A stretch of DNA of 47,439 bases, taken from NCBI GenBank assembly GCA_041745765.1, contig JBGTIH010000086.1:1-47439 (forward strand), given 5' to 3'. Made by a program: the position numbers and the translations under genes. The notes below the pieces were generated by a model. It worked only from the letters and a program-made list of their open reading frames with translations. It was not told the DNA's origin and ran no database searches. This DNA is from JAHCHG01 sp041745765 (GTDB taxonomy: Bacteria; Acidobacteriota; Blastocatellia; Pyrinomonadales; Pyrinomonadaceae). Positions 1-7,900 of this stretch are shown here, in pieces; positions within the stretch are counted from its first letter, which is position 1, and each line of letters begins with the position of its first letter.

Positions 1-125
1 TGAACAATCTGGCGATCGGAATACTGAGAAAAACAGGATGGGAAAATATCGCCCAAGCCAGAAGATATTATGAAATTGAATTCAACAAAGGGATTGAATT
101 AATAATCAATCCTATTAGTGTCTGA
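1..125 (+). CDS. Transposase C-terminal fragment (partial at window edge)
   Basis: The frame starting at base 3 stays open from the window edge to a TGA at 123-125 and gives 40 residues. They include LAIGILRKTGWENIAQARR. An LAIGILR...GW.NIA.A pattern followed by a short tail resembles the C-terminal end of DDE transposases of the ISAs1/IS4 type. This rests on memory of the family, since no catalytic residue lies inside the fragment. The upstream part is outside the window. If correct, an insertion sequence borders the window on the left and its right end lies within the next few hundred bases. No clear terminal inverted repeat was identified. Confidence 0.45.
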   Translation, partial: NNLAIGILRKTGWENIAQARRYYEIEFNKGIELIINPISV

Positions 126-397
126 CTTTGCAAGAGCCGTAAAGATTTTCAAAGAACAGGCGGAGCTTGGCTACTTTTTAACTTTATCGTAATATCTATT
201 AAAAATTAATGGTCCGGCAAGTTTATCGAAAATCTGCGAGGCAAATAAATCGCAGTATTGCCGCATCAAACACGGTGAAGCGTTTTAATTGCGACCTTTG
301 CCCGTTCACGCATCATCAAAGGCAACGAAACCGAAACGCCGGCGCGTGATTCACATCGAATATTCAGTAGAAAATTTGCCGGACGGCTTGGAATTTT
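126..397. other. Spacer between transposase fragment and VWA gene
   Basis: No convincing gene, RNA or strong hairpin was seen. A short open stretch ending at the TAA at 406-408 (tail HIEYSVENLPDGLEFYGS) overlaps the start of the VWA gene in another frame. It could be the tail of a decayed gene but is too short to name. The right end of the left-hand insertion sequence should lie in this spacer. Confidence 0.4.
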
Positions 398-1468
398 ATG
401 GCTCGTAAACTGTTTATCTCAATCTTGATTTTAGCTTTTGCGGCGATCAGTTTCGCGCAATCGGGACGCATCAAACCGACCGAATCGCCAACACCGATTC
501 CGCGTCCGAAACCCGTCTATCAGCCGACACAATCAAAAACGAATTTACCGAAACCCGCACCGACTCCCGTTTCTGAAAACGGAAATATCGAAGAAGATAC
601 AGGCGAAATTTTGCGCGTCGAAGCCGCGCTCGTGCCGATTCCGGTTTCCGTAACGGACGCGCAGGGACGCGCCATTACAAATTTAAGAATTGAAAATTTT
701 CTGCTTCAGATTGATAAAAAAGAGGTTGAAATCGGTGATCTTTATCGTTCCGACACGCCGATTCGACTGGCTCTGCTTTTTGATAACAGTTCGAGCGTAT
801 TGCAAGCGCGTGAATTTGAAATAAAGGCGGCGAAACGATTTTTCAGACGAGTCTTGCGCCCGGAAAAAGACCTTGCCGCGCTTTACAGCGTTGCGTCCGG
901 CGTAATTCTCGAACAAACTTTAACGAATAATACGTCGCAATTAATTCGGGCAATTGATAATCTAGGTCCGCCGAAAGGCGCGACCAAACTTCTCGATGCG
1001 ATAATTCAATCGGCAAATTATTTGCAGGATTTTCAGGGCAGACGCGTAATCGTCATTGTTTCTGACGGCGAAGACACTCTGAGCGATGCCAATTTAGAAG
1101 AAACCGTCAGAACCGTGCAAGGCAATAATTGTCAGGTTTATATTGTAAAAACTACGGAATTTGAAAATTTCAAACGCACGGGCGAACGGGGCAGCAGCGC
1201 GAATATACGCCATCTAGCGGCAGAACGCCGGATGCAGGAACTCGCCGCGCAAACCGGCGGCGCGGTTTATTCGCCGATTGACGAACGCGAACTAGACGCG
1301 GCTTTCACGCAAATCTCCGCCGAACTTTCCCAACAATATATTTTAAGCTATTATCCGCAGGACGATTCCGAAAAGCGCGGCGAATTCCGCGAAATTTCTC
1401 TCACGGTCAAAAATGGTCAAAACCTAACCGTTCGCACGAGAAAAGGTTACTATGTTCCGAAAAGATAA
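398..1468 (+). CDS. Secreted VWFA-related (Acidobacteria type) protein
   Basis: A 356-residue protein with a signal peptide (hydrophobic residues about 5-20, ending SFAQ) and a proline-rich linker to about residue 57. The rest is a von Willebrand factor A domain. The metal-binding DxSxS motif is DNSSS at residues 129-133, preceded by a VTDAQGRAITNL segment typical of the VWFA-related domain found mostly in Acidobacteria. Further core strands (VIVIVSDGEDTLS near residue 212; TGGAVYSP near 286) are present. The protein probably works outside the inner membrane in metal-dependent binding; the ligand is unknown. The start is preceded by only a weak GGA. The stop codon lies inside a heptamer repeat array (1464-1498). 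Confidence 0.85.
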   Translation: MARKLFISILILAFAAISFAQSGRIKPTESPTPIPRPKPVYQPTQSKTNLPKPAPTPVSENGNIEEDTGEILRVEAALVPIPVSVTDAQGRAITNLRIENFLLQIDKKEVEIGDLYRSDTPIRLALLFDNSSSVLQAREFEIKAAKRFFRRVLRPEKDLAALYSVASGVILEQTLTNNTSQLIRAIDNLGPPKGATKLLDAIIQSANYLQDFQGRRVIVIVSDGEDTLSDANLEETVRTVQGNNCQVYIVKTTEFENFKRTGERGSSANIRHLAAERRMQELAAQTGGAVYSPIDERELDAAFTQISAELSQQYILSYYPQDDSEKRGEFREISLTVKNGQNLTVRTRKGYYVPKR

Positions 1469-1531
1469 TTGATAATTGATAATGGATAATGGATAATGCT
1501 GAAAGATCAAAATTATCAGTTATCCATTATG
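1464..1531. repeat. Heptamer array, head-to-head (GATAATT/GATAATG)
   Basis: Five perfect 7-bp units run from 1464 to 1498: GATAATT twice, then GATAATG three times. After 12 bases, three reverse-oriented units (AATTATC, AGTTATC, CATTATG) occupy 1511-1531, so the region can fold into a hairpin. The first unit contains the TAA stop of the VWA gene. The fifth unit and the last reverse unit each supply an ATG in the recombinase frame (1496 and 1529). Confidence 0.9.
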
Positions 1532-2452
1532 CTAGAAGATTATTTGCAGCAATTTTTTGAACACCTTCGTTATGAACGAAATGTCAGCAAACACACTTTG
1601 CGAAATTACCTGAGCGATCTGGAGCAGTTTCACGATCATATTTCCAAACCGCAGGCGGACGGTTCGCGTGAGCAGATTCCGATCAAAGATATTGATCATC
1701 TGACGATCCGCGAATGGATGGCGAATCTGCACGCGGATAATAAGATGAAAACTTCGATTGCGCGCAAGCTCGCGTCGCTTCGAACATTTTTTCAATTCCT
1801 TGTGCGCGAAAGCGTTTTGGAAACGAATCCGGCAAAGCTCGTCGCCACGCCGAAGGTCGAACGCAAACTGCCGACGCATCTTTCGATCGAAGACGCGGTG
1901 CGCTTTATCGAAACGCCCGATCTGGAAACCGATCTCGGCAGACGCGACCGCGCGATGATGGAATTTCTCTACGCGACCGGAATGCGCGTCGGCGAACTTG
2001 TTGCTCTAAATCTGAAAGATATTGATTTCCGCGAAAAATCGGTGCGCGTTACCGGAAAACGCAAAAAACAGAGAATCCTTCCGTTCGGAGAAGCCGCTCT
2101 GCAATCGCTGATGTATTATCTGAACGAAACGCGCGCGACTTTTCTTAACAACTGTCCGCCAACGGAGCGCGACGATCAAGCCGTTTTCTTAAATTACCAA
2201 GGCACTCGCATTACAACTCGCTCGGTCGGGCGAATGATTGATAAATACATCAAGGAATGTGCCGATATTCCTGACATTTCGCCGCATTCTCTGCGTCATT
2301 CCTTTGCCACGAATCTGCTCGATCAGGGAATGGACTTGCGCGATATTCAGGAACTACTCGGACACGCAAGGCTTTCCACGACGCAGATCTACACGCAGGT
2401 TTCGATGGAAAAACTCATCGAAGTTTATGACAAAGCGCACCCGAAAGCGTGA
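1529..2452 (+). CDS. xerC: Tyrosine recombinase XerC/XerD type
   Basis: The protein is 307 residues from this start. It has an N-terminal SAM-like DNA-binding domain (DYLQQFFEHLRYERN) and a C-terminal catalytic domain. Counting from the upstream ATG at 1496, the catalytic set is Arg164 (TGMRVGEL), Lys188 (TGKRKKQR), His264 and Arg267 (PHSLRHSFA), His290 (LLGHARLST) and nucleophile Tyr299 (QIYT). All are intact, so it should be active. XerC/D recombinases resolve chromosome dimers at dif; no dif site was recognised here, and XerC and XerD cannot be told apart by eye. The start at 1529 is preferred because MLEDYLQQF matches the family N-terminus and the longer frame is only repeat sequence. Neither start has a clear ribosome binding site. 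Confidence 0.88.
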   Translation: MLEDYLQQFFEHLRYERNVSKHTLRNYLSDLEQFHDHISKPQADGSREQIPIKDIDHLTIREWMANLHADNKMKTSIARKLASLRTFFQFLVRESVLETNPAKLVATPKVERKLPTHLSIEDAVRFIETPDLETDLGRRDRAMMEFLYATGMRVGELVALNLKDIDFREKSVRVTGKRKKQRILPFGEAALQSLMYYLNETRATFLNNCPPTERDDQAVFLNYQGTRITTRSVGRMIDKYIKECADIPDISPHSLRHSFATNLLDQGMDLRDIQELLGHARLSTTQIYTQVSMEKLIEVYDKAHPKA

Positions 2453-2494
2453 CGATTTTGGATTTTAGATTTATTGACAAAACAGGTTAGAAAG

Positions 2495-2524
2495 GGTACC
2501 GACGGCAGAACCGCCGTCGGTACC
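2495..2524. repeat. 12-bp perfect hairpin with hexaloop
   Basis: The arms at 2495-2506 (GGTACCGACGGC) and 2513-2524 are perfect reverse complements around the loop AGAACC. A short T run follows at 2532-2536, so it may end xerC transcription. It could equally be a REP-type palindrome, because the T run is 7 bases from the stem. Confidence 0.7.
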
Positions 2525-2660
2525 GGCGGCGTTTTTGCGTTGATTAGCAAATCTCTGAATATCAACGCAAGGCGGCGGGACGCACGCCGCGACAGACGGC
2601 GCTATCTTCCGAACGCGCTTTAATTTTAGATCTGATATTACGCAAAAAATCGTTTTTAAG

Positions 2661-2825
2661 GGCTATGCCCGCTGATGTGCGGAAAGTCCCTGCCTTTCCG
2701 ATAAATTTCGCCCGATTGATGAGAGGCTACGCCTCGAACAGTCGGCAAAAGTGAAGGTAGCGCCTCAATTTCAAGGGAAAACAAACGGAAAGGCACAACC
2801 TTTTCGAACATCAAGCGGCATAGCC
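2661..2825. repeat. Nested inverted-repeat element, 165 bp
   Basis: The outer arms 2661-2678 and 2808-2825 share GGCTATGCC...GATGT with one bulge on each side. Inside, TGCCTTTCCG (2691-2700) is a perfect 10-bp complement of 2786-2795. Each of those arms can also fold locally (2680-2686 with 2694-2700; 2786-2793 with 2799-2806). The centre holds a GAGGC-TAC-GCCTC hairpin near 2722-2734. The design suggests a mobile inverted-repeat element or a structured RNA with alternative folds. No coding frame is present. Confidence 0.7.
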
Positions 2826-2882
2826 GCAAAAAATGTCAAACTGCGTAACATGAGTTAGATTTTGGATTTGTGAGAAAAAATT

Positions 2883-3611
2883 ATGAAAATGAAATTACAG
2901 ATTTTGATTGTTCTATGTGTTTTTACGGCGGCAGTTTCGGCGCAAACGGCTGATGTCAGCAAAATGCCGACGATTCAGGTTACGGGAACTGCCGAGATTC
3001 AGGTCGTGCCGGATACGGCGACTTTTTCGTTCACCGTTTCGAAAAAAAACAAATCCGTGGCGTCAGCAAAAAAGGAAAATGACGAAACGATTGCCAAGGT
3101 TACGAGTCTGGCAAAGCAATACGGCATTGCGGCAACAGATGTGAAAACCGATTATATCCGGGTTAAGGAAGCAACAAAACGTGTGGAATCAGCGAATCCT
3201 GATGTTGATTATACTGAAGTTTTCGACGGATATTTTGTTAATCGCAGTCTGGTAATAAAACTCCGCGATATGACAAAATTCGAATCGTTTCTAACCGCAC
3301 TTTTAGATGCCGGAATTGATGATGTTTCAAATGTGGTTTTTACCTCTTCGGAAATTCGCAAATATAAAGATCAGGCGCGAGCGCAAGCAATTCGTGCAGC
3401 AAAGGAAAAGGCACAGGCAATTGCTGGAGAGATCGGACAATCAATCGGAAAAGCGGTTTCAATCGAGGAAAAAGACATTGACGGCTATCGAAGCCCATAT
3501 GCCAATATTTCGTCAAATTCATTTTCGACCAGCGACGATAATGCGGAAACGGATGCCGTCGGCACAATATCGGTTAAAGCTCAGGTTGAAGTCGAGTTTT
3601 TGTTGTATTGA
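2883..3611 (+). CDS. Secreted SIMPL-domain (DUF541) protein
   Basis: A 242-residue protein with a signal peptide (MKMKLQILIVLCVFTAAVSA, cleaved near AQT). The body shows the DUF541/SIMPL pattern: an opening PTIQVTGTAEIQVVPDTATF strand, then repeated alternation of strand and helix, and a late helix rich in RAQAIRAAKEKAQAIAGEIG. Members are periplasmic or outer-surface proteins with a BP26-like fold and no well defined biochemical role; some are linked to oxidative stress. The start is supported by the signal peptide and a GTGAGAAA upstream. It stands alone between repeat-rich spacers. Confidence 0.82.
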   Translation: MKMKLQILIVLCVFTAAVSAQTADVSKMPTIQVTGTAEIQVVPDTATFSFTVSKKNKSVASAKKENDETIAKVTSLAKQYGIAATDVKTDYIRVKEATKRVESANPDVDYTEVFDGYFVNRSLVIKLRDMTKFESFLTALLDAGIDDVSNVVFTSSEIRKYKDQARAQAIRAAKEKAQAIAGEIGQSIGKAVSIEEKDIDGYRSPYANISSNSFSTSDDNAETDAVGTISVKAQVEVEFLLY

Positions 3612-3636
3612 TTTTAGAAACTGTGTTTAAACTCTT

Positions 3637-3786
3637 GAGTTCCGCTATGAACGACATATTTATAGCTTAGTAGATAGCAAATTTCAGTCGAGTTCCGTAG
3701 GAACGGCATAAAAATATGGCGTTCCTACAGAACTCGATTCGTAAATTTGACGCGTTTTCTATAAATATCACGCTCCTACGGAGCTA
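3637..3786. repeat. Nested REP-like palindrome (TTCCGTAGGAA type)
   Basis: The inner hairpin has 17-bp arms at 3689-3705 and 3720-3736 with one mismatch and the core TTCCGTAGGAACG. An outer pair frames it: 3637-3665 contains GAGTTCCGC...ATATTTATAG, and 3759-3786 contains the reverse complement with a CTCCTACGGAGCT end. The 10-mer ATATTTATAG (3656-3665) is exactly complementary to 3759-3768. The same short palindrome therefore occurs several times in one folded unit. Confidence 0.72.
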
Positions 3787-3829
3787 ATTGTTGAGTTTTG
3801 ACACAGCTTCTTAGTTAAAATTCTAGCTT

Positions 3830-3870
3830 AAAAAAAGCTTAATCCGTAATTTTTTTCACGGATTAAGCTT
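3830..3870 (-). terminator. Intrinsic terminator of the DUF4097 gene
   Basis: A perfect 13-bp stem (3835-3847 with 3858-3870) has a 10-base loop. Read on the minus strand it is followed by seven T residues (complement of 3830-3836), the form of a rho-independent terminator about 110 bases past the minus-strand stop. On the plus strand the tract is weaker (TTTTCG), so any effect on the SIMPL gene is less sure. Confidence 0.8.
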
Positions 3871-3978
3871 TTCGTTTGCTTCACAGGAGGAAACCTGAGC
3901 GTGTGTAAAATTGCAGAAAAATAATAGCTTGGAGAATTATTATTTTCCGGTTTTAGACACCGAACCTTGAAGCAAAAT

Positions 3979-4809
3979 TTAATTGCCCGACGAAATGATT
4001 TTCACGCCGCCGTTGGTCGTAACTACGCGAACGCTTGCGCCGCCGCCGTTCAGCGCGGCATTGATGCGCTGGTTTCGCACCCAACCGTAACCTTCGTCTT
4101 TTTCGATCTTTAATTCGGCGAAATCGCTCGAAAAACCGCCGTTGACCGTTCCGGCTTCGATGTTTGCCGCGTAGTTTGACGGCAGTTCGAGTTTAACGCC
4201 ACCGTTTTTCGTTTCGATATCAAGCCCGCTGCCGCTGAAAGCGTTGCCCGACAAACTAACTTTTACGCCGCCGTTCTGCGTTCTGCCGCGAACATTTCCG
4301 CCGACATTTTTAACACTGACTCCGCCGTTTTTCGTGGCAAATTCGAGATTTCCTTCGACCGAAGCAATCGAAATTCCGCCGTTATTCGCGGTCAATTTGA
4401 GATTCGTGCTGCGCGGAACGAGAATTTGATAAGAAACCGACCAATTTTCGTCTATCGTATTTGAAGCTTGAATTATAGAACCCGTTTCGATGCGAACCGA
4501 TTTGACCAGATTCTGCGCCTCGCTTTCGGAATTTCCCCAAGCCTGAACGCAGGCGCGAATTAAAATATCCGCACGATTTTCGCCGATAACTTTGATTCCG
4601 CCGTTCTTTTTGCCGTCAACTTCCAAAAGATTCGTCGGCGAAACATTGATCTCGCGCAGATCGTTTGCCGAAACTTTTTTGCTGTTATACCAATTATTAT
4701 TCGCGCAAAAATCGTAATCTCCCGATTTTTCCTGTGCGATAACCGAACTTGATAAACAAATAATTGCCAAAATAAAGATATAGAAAGATTTTTTATTAAC
4801 TGAATTCAT
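3979..4809 (-). CDS. Secreted DUF4097-like beta-helix protein
   Basis: A 276-residue protein with a signal peptide (KKSFYIFILAIICLSSSVIAQ). The rest is a run of short repeats built around NGGI, NGGV and KNGGVSVKN, as in DUF4097 family putative adhesins predicted to form a right-handed beta-helix. Only one cysteine-containing segment (FCANNNWY) is visible. Its function is unknown; a surface or periplasmic scaffold role is an inference. A frame extends 39 codons upstream, but the ATG at 4809 has a GGAG site 8 bases before it (complement of 4818-4821) and a clean signal peptide, so it is the better start. It is divergent from the A2M gene. Confidence 0.78.
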   Translation of the reverse strand: MNSVNKKSFYIFILAIICLSSSVIAQEKSGDYDFCANNNWYNSKKVSANDLREINVSPTNLLEVDGKKNGGIKVIGENRADILIRACVQAWGNSESEAQNLVKSVRIETGSIIQASNTIDENWSVSYQILVPRSTNLKLTANNGGISIASVEGNLEFATKNGGVSVKNVGGNVRGRTQNGGVKVSLSGNAFSGSGLDIETKNGGVKLELPSNYAANIEAGTVNGGFSSDFAELKIEKDEGYGWVRNQRINAALNGGGASVRVVTTNGGVKIISSGN

Positions 4810-4979
4810 TTTGATTTCTCCGATTTTTAATTTTTTTTTGCTTTCTACGGGGAACACACCGCTGTGGGAAAATTTGTGACAATTTTTTTTCGCCGATGCA
4901 ACCGTTTGAAAAACCCGGCGCATCACAGCGGATAAGTTTCACAAAGTCTGTAAAATACGGGAAAAATATGAGGTAAATA
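4810..4979. promoter_or_regulatory. Divergent promoter region of DUF4097 and A2M genes
   Basis: These 170 bases hold the control signals of two divergent secreted-protein genes. An 8-bp inverted repeat CCGCTGTG (4859-4866) and CACAGCGG (4924-4931) brackets the middle and is the best operator candidate. GTGAC and TTTCAC motifs lie beside each arm. The A2M start has a GAGGT at 4970-4974 and the minus gene has GGAG at 4818-4821. No strong -35/-10 pair could be assigned. Confidence 0.4.
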
Positions 4980-7900
4980 ATGGTGAGAAAAGAATTTTTT
5001 CTATTGCTCGCGATGTGTTTAGTGTTTGTTTTTTCGGCTCACGCGCAAACGGTCAAGGAAGCGGAATCGAGCATTATTTTTCTGGAAAATACGGCAGAGG
5101 CGGCGATTGTCATTGAAAATCCCGTAAATAATTTTCAGGGCAAAATTTTTCTCGAAATTTTGGACGAAACGGGCAAAATTCGCGCTCAAACTTCTGAAAA
5201 CAAACGAATAAAACGCGGCAGAGAAACTCATCGAATCTCTTTTCCGGTCGGCGATCTTTTGCAAAAGGCGAAAGAAAATATCTCCTGGTATCGCCTCAAA
5301 TATCGCCTTACGGACGAAAACGAAAACACGAAATCAAACGGAATCGCCTCGCTTTCCGAACTTTTAAAGGACGTTTTCGAACTGCGAGTTGCGGCGGCGG
5401 AATATTTTTTCGCCGGACAAACTTACCGCGTAAAGGTTCGCGCCGTTAAGCCGATTACGAATTTGCCCGTCAAAAACGTCAAAATCGAAGGCGCGTTGGA
5501 ATTTGAGATCGAAACCGACGCAGACGAAGACGAAATAATCTTAAAAACGCAGAGTGAAACCGACAGCGAAGGCTTTGCGACACTTGATTTCAAGATTGTG
5601 CCGGGTTTGAAAGTTTCCGACGGCGATTTGACCGTAACGGGCAGTAAAAACGGGATCGTTCGCGAAATTTATGAAGATTTGGAAACTACCGGCGAAAGCG
5701 GTTCGGTTTTTCTGACGACCGATAAACCGATCTATCAGCCCGGACAGGATTTTAAGATTCGCGCTCTTTATTTTGACAATAACAATACGGTCGTTACGAA
5801 CAGCGATCTCGAATTTATTATCAAAAGCGAAGACGATCTCATTCTTTACAAGGAAACGCTGAAGACTTCCGAATTCGGAATCGCGTCCGTTTCGTGGCAA
5901 ATTCCCGAAAACTCTAAACTCGGAGAATATCGGGTTGAAATCAAAACCGCCGATTCTAAAAATTTAGGTTCGCAAAATTTTAAGGTTACGCGCTACGATC
6001 TGCCGAACTTCAGCGTCACTACGAAAACAGACAAAACCTTTTATTTGCCGACAGATACAACCGCCGAAATTACCGTCAAAGCCGATTATCTGTTTGGTCA
6101 GCCGGTTTTAAAGGGAAAGGTTCGTATTGTTCAAGAAGAAGAAAGACGCTGGAATTATAAAGAGCAAAAATACGATATTAAGGAAAAACAAACCTTTGAA
6201 GGCGAAGTTGATTCGGAAGGAAAATTTGTTGCGAAAATCAATCTGAGCGAAGCCATCGCTGAATTAAAAGAAAATGATTGGAGCAAATTCGAGGATTTGA
6301 AGTTTGCCGCTTATTTTACCGATCTGACGACCAATAAAACCGAGCAGAGACGTTTCGATATACGGATTTCAAAAGAACCGATTCACGTTTATCTCAACGG
6401 AAACCGCCAAGACAGAAATCCCGACACGCCGATTACTTCCTATATTTCAACATTTTACGCAGACGGAATGCCCGTTTCCTGCGATGTTCGAGTCAATGGG
6501 AAAAATGATGACGATGATGACGATACTTATAAAAAAATAAAAGATTTAAAAACGAACGCCCTCGGAGCGGGAAAAATCGAATATCTTCGCCCGAAATTTA
6601 AAGACAAAGATGATGATCTGGCTTTGCAGATTATTGCCCGCGATAAAAACGGTCAAACCGGAACGATTGAAACAACAATATATTTTGACAAAGACAAAGA
6701 AGGTTTAAGGATCAGCATCGAAAAAACGATTTTCAAACCCGGTGAAAGTGTAAAAATTGACGTTTTTTCAACTCGCAAAGACGCGCTCGTTTATCTCGAT
6801 ATTGTCAAAGATTGGACGGTCATCGAATCGCGTTTCGTTAAATTGAAAAACGGAAAAAGCGATTTGAAAATTCCTTATAATCCCAATTTCAAAGGCGAAT
6901 TAACCGTTTCGGCTTATTTTGAATCAGATGAAAATGAAAATTCTTATTATTCGGACGATCTGGTTAAAGATTCGCGCGGCATAATCTTTCCCGAACAGCA
7001 AAACTTACAACTCGACGCGCAATTTTCCGAAGCGGTTTACAAACCGAACGAAGAAGCGAGCGTGAAATTTTCAGTTTTCGACGGAATCGGCAAAGCGGTC
7101 GAAAGTGCGCTCGGCATCGTCGTTTTCGACAAAGCGGTCGAAGAACGCGCCCGCACGGATGCCGAATTCGGTTCGTATTTCAGCCGCTTTTTCTCCCTTC
7201 TCGGTTATGCAAAATCCTTCGGCGGCGTTACGCTCAAAGATTTGAATGAACTCGATTTATCAAAACCGGTTTCGGACGAAATACAGCTGGCGGCGGAAGT
7301 TATGCTGGCGAATAATTATTATTATCCGCGCATTTACCGAACGCGTCTTGACCGAACCGCGCCGAAAAGCGTCTATGCGGAATTTTTCAAAAATCAATTC
7401 GCGCCGATTGAAGAAATTTTGAAAAATCGTTTTGAAAAAGATTACGCGCACCCGACGGACGAAAATTCGCTTCGTCAAATTTTAAGCGTAAGCGGCATGA
7501 ATTTCGACGAAATCCGCGATCCCTGGGGACAAAATTATCAAGCGTCGTTTTCAATTGATAAAACGCAAAATATCGTTACATTCAAAACCGCCGGAGCGGA
7601 CAAAACATTCGGCACAAAAGACGATTTTACGGTTTCGACCGCGAGTTTTGCGTATTTTACGCCGTTTGGAAAAGCGATTGACGCGGCGGTCAAAAATTAT
7701 TACGAAACGTCCGGCGGATTTATTCGCGACGCGGAAACTCTAAAACGCGAATTGCTCAAACAAAACATAAATTTAGACGAATTAAAAGACCGCTGGACGC
7801 GCGATTACCGGATCGAATTCGATGTTTCGGGCAGAAATTACGTCATTCGTTTTCACAGCAACGGCGCGGACGGCGTTCATCTGCCGAATCGCTACAACGC

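Larger units (their letters stand above)
2453..2882. other. 430-bp intergenic region rich in inverted repeats
   Basis: No gene is visible. Right after the recombinase stop come heptamer-like units GATTTTG and GATTTTA (2454-2467), and a similar pair recurs near 2857-2872 just before the next gene. Between them lie a 12-bp perfect hairpin (2495-2524), a 10-bp inverted repeat (2535-2544 with 2561-2570), a GC-rich CGCCG/CGGCG hairpin near 2584-2600, and a 165-bp nested inverted-repeat element (2661-2825). Confidence 0.75.
3612..3978. other. 367-bp intergenic region with palindromes and a terminator
   Basis: No gene is visible. The left half is a large nested palindrome (3637-3786), followed by a terminator hairpin (3830-3870). 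A short AATAAT...ATTATT pairing lies near 3920-3944, just beyond the 3' end of the minus-strand DUF4097 gene. Confidence 0.7.

Noticed and set aside
2661..2690. Possible hammerhead ribozyme core (CTGATG and GAAA)
   Set aside because: The two motifs are only a few bases apart, leaving no room for stem II, and the conserved flanking bases are missing.
4810..4926. Longer start for the DUF4097 gene at 4926
   Set aside because: The extension has no signal-peptide character, while the ATG at 4809 has both a GGAG site and a clean signal peptide.
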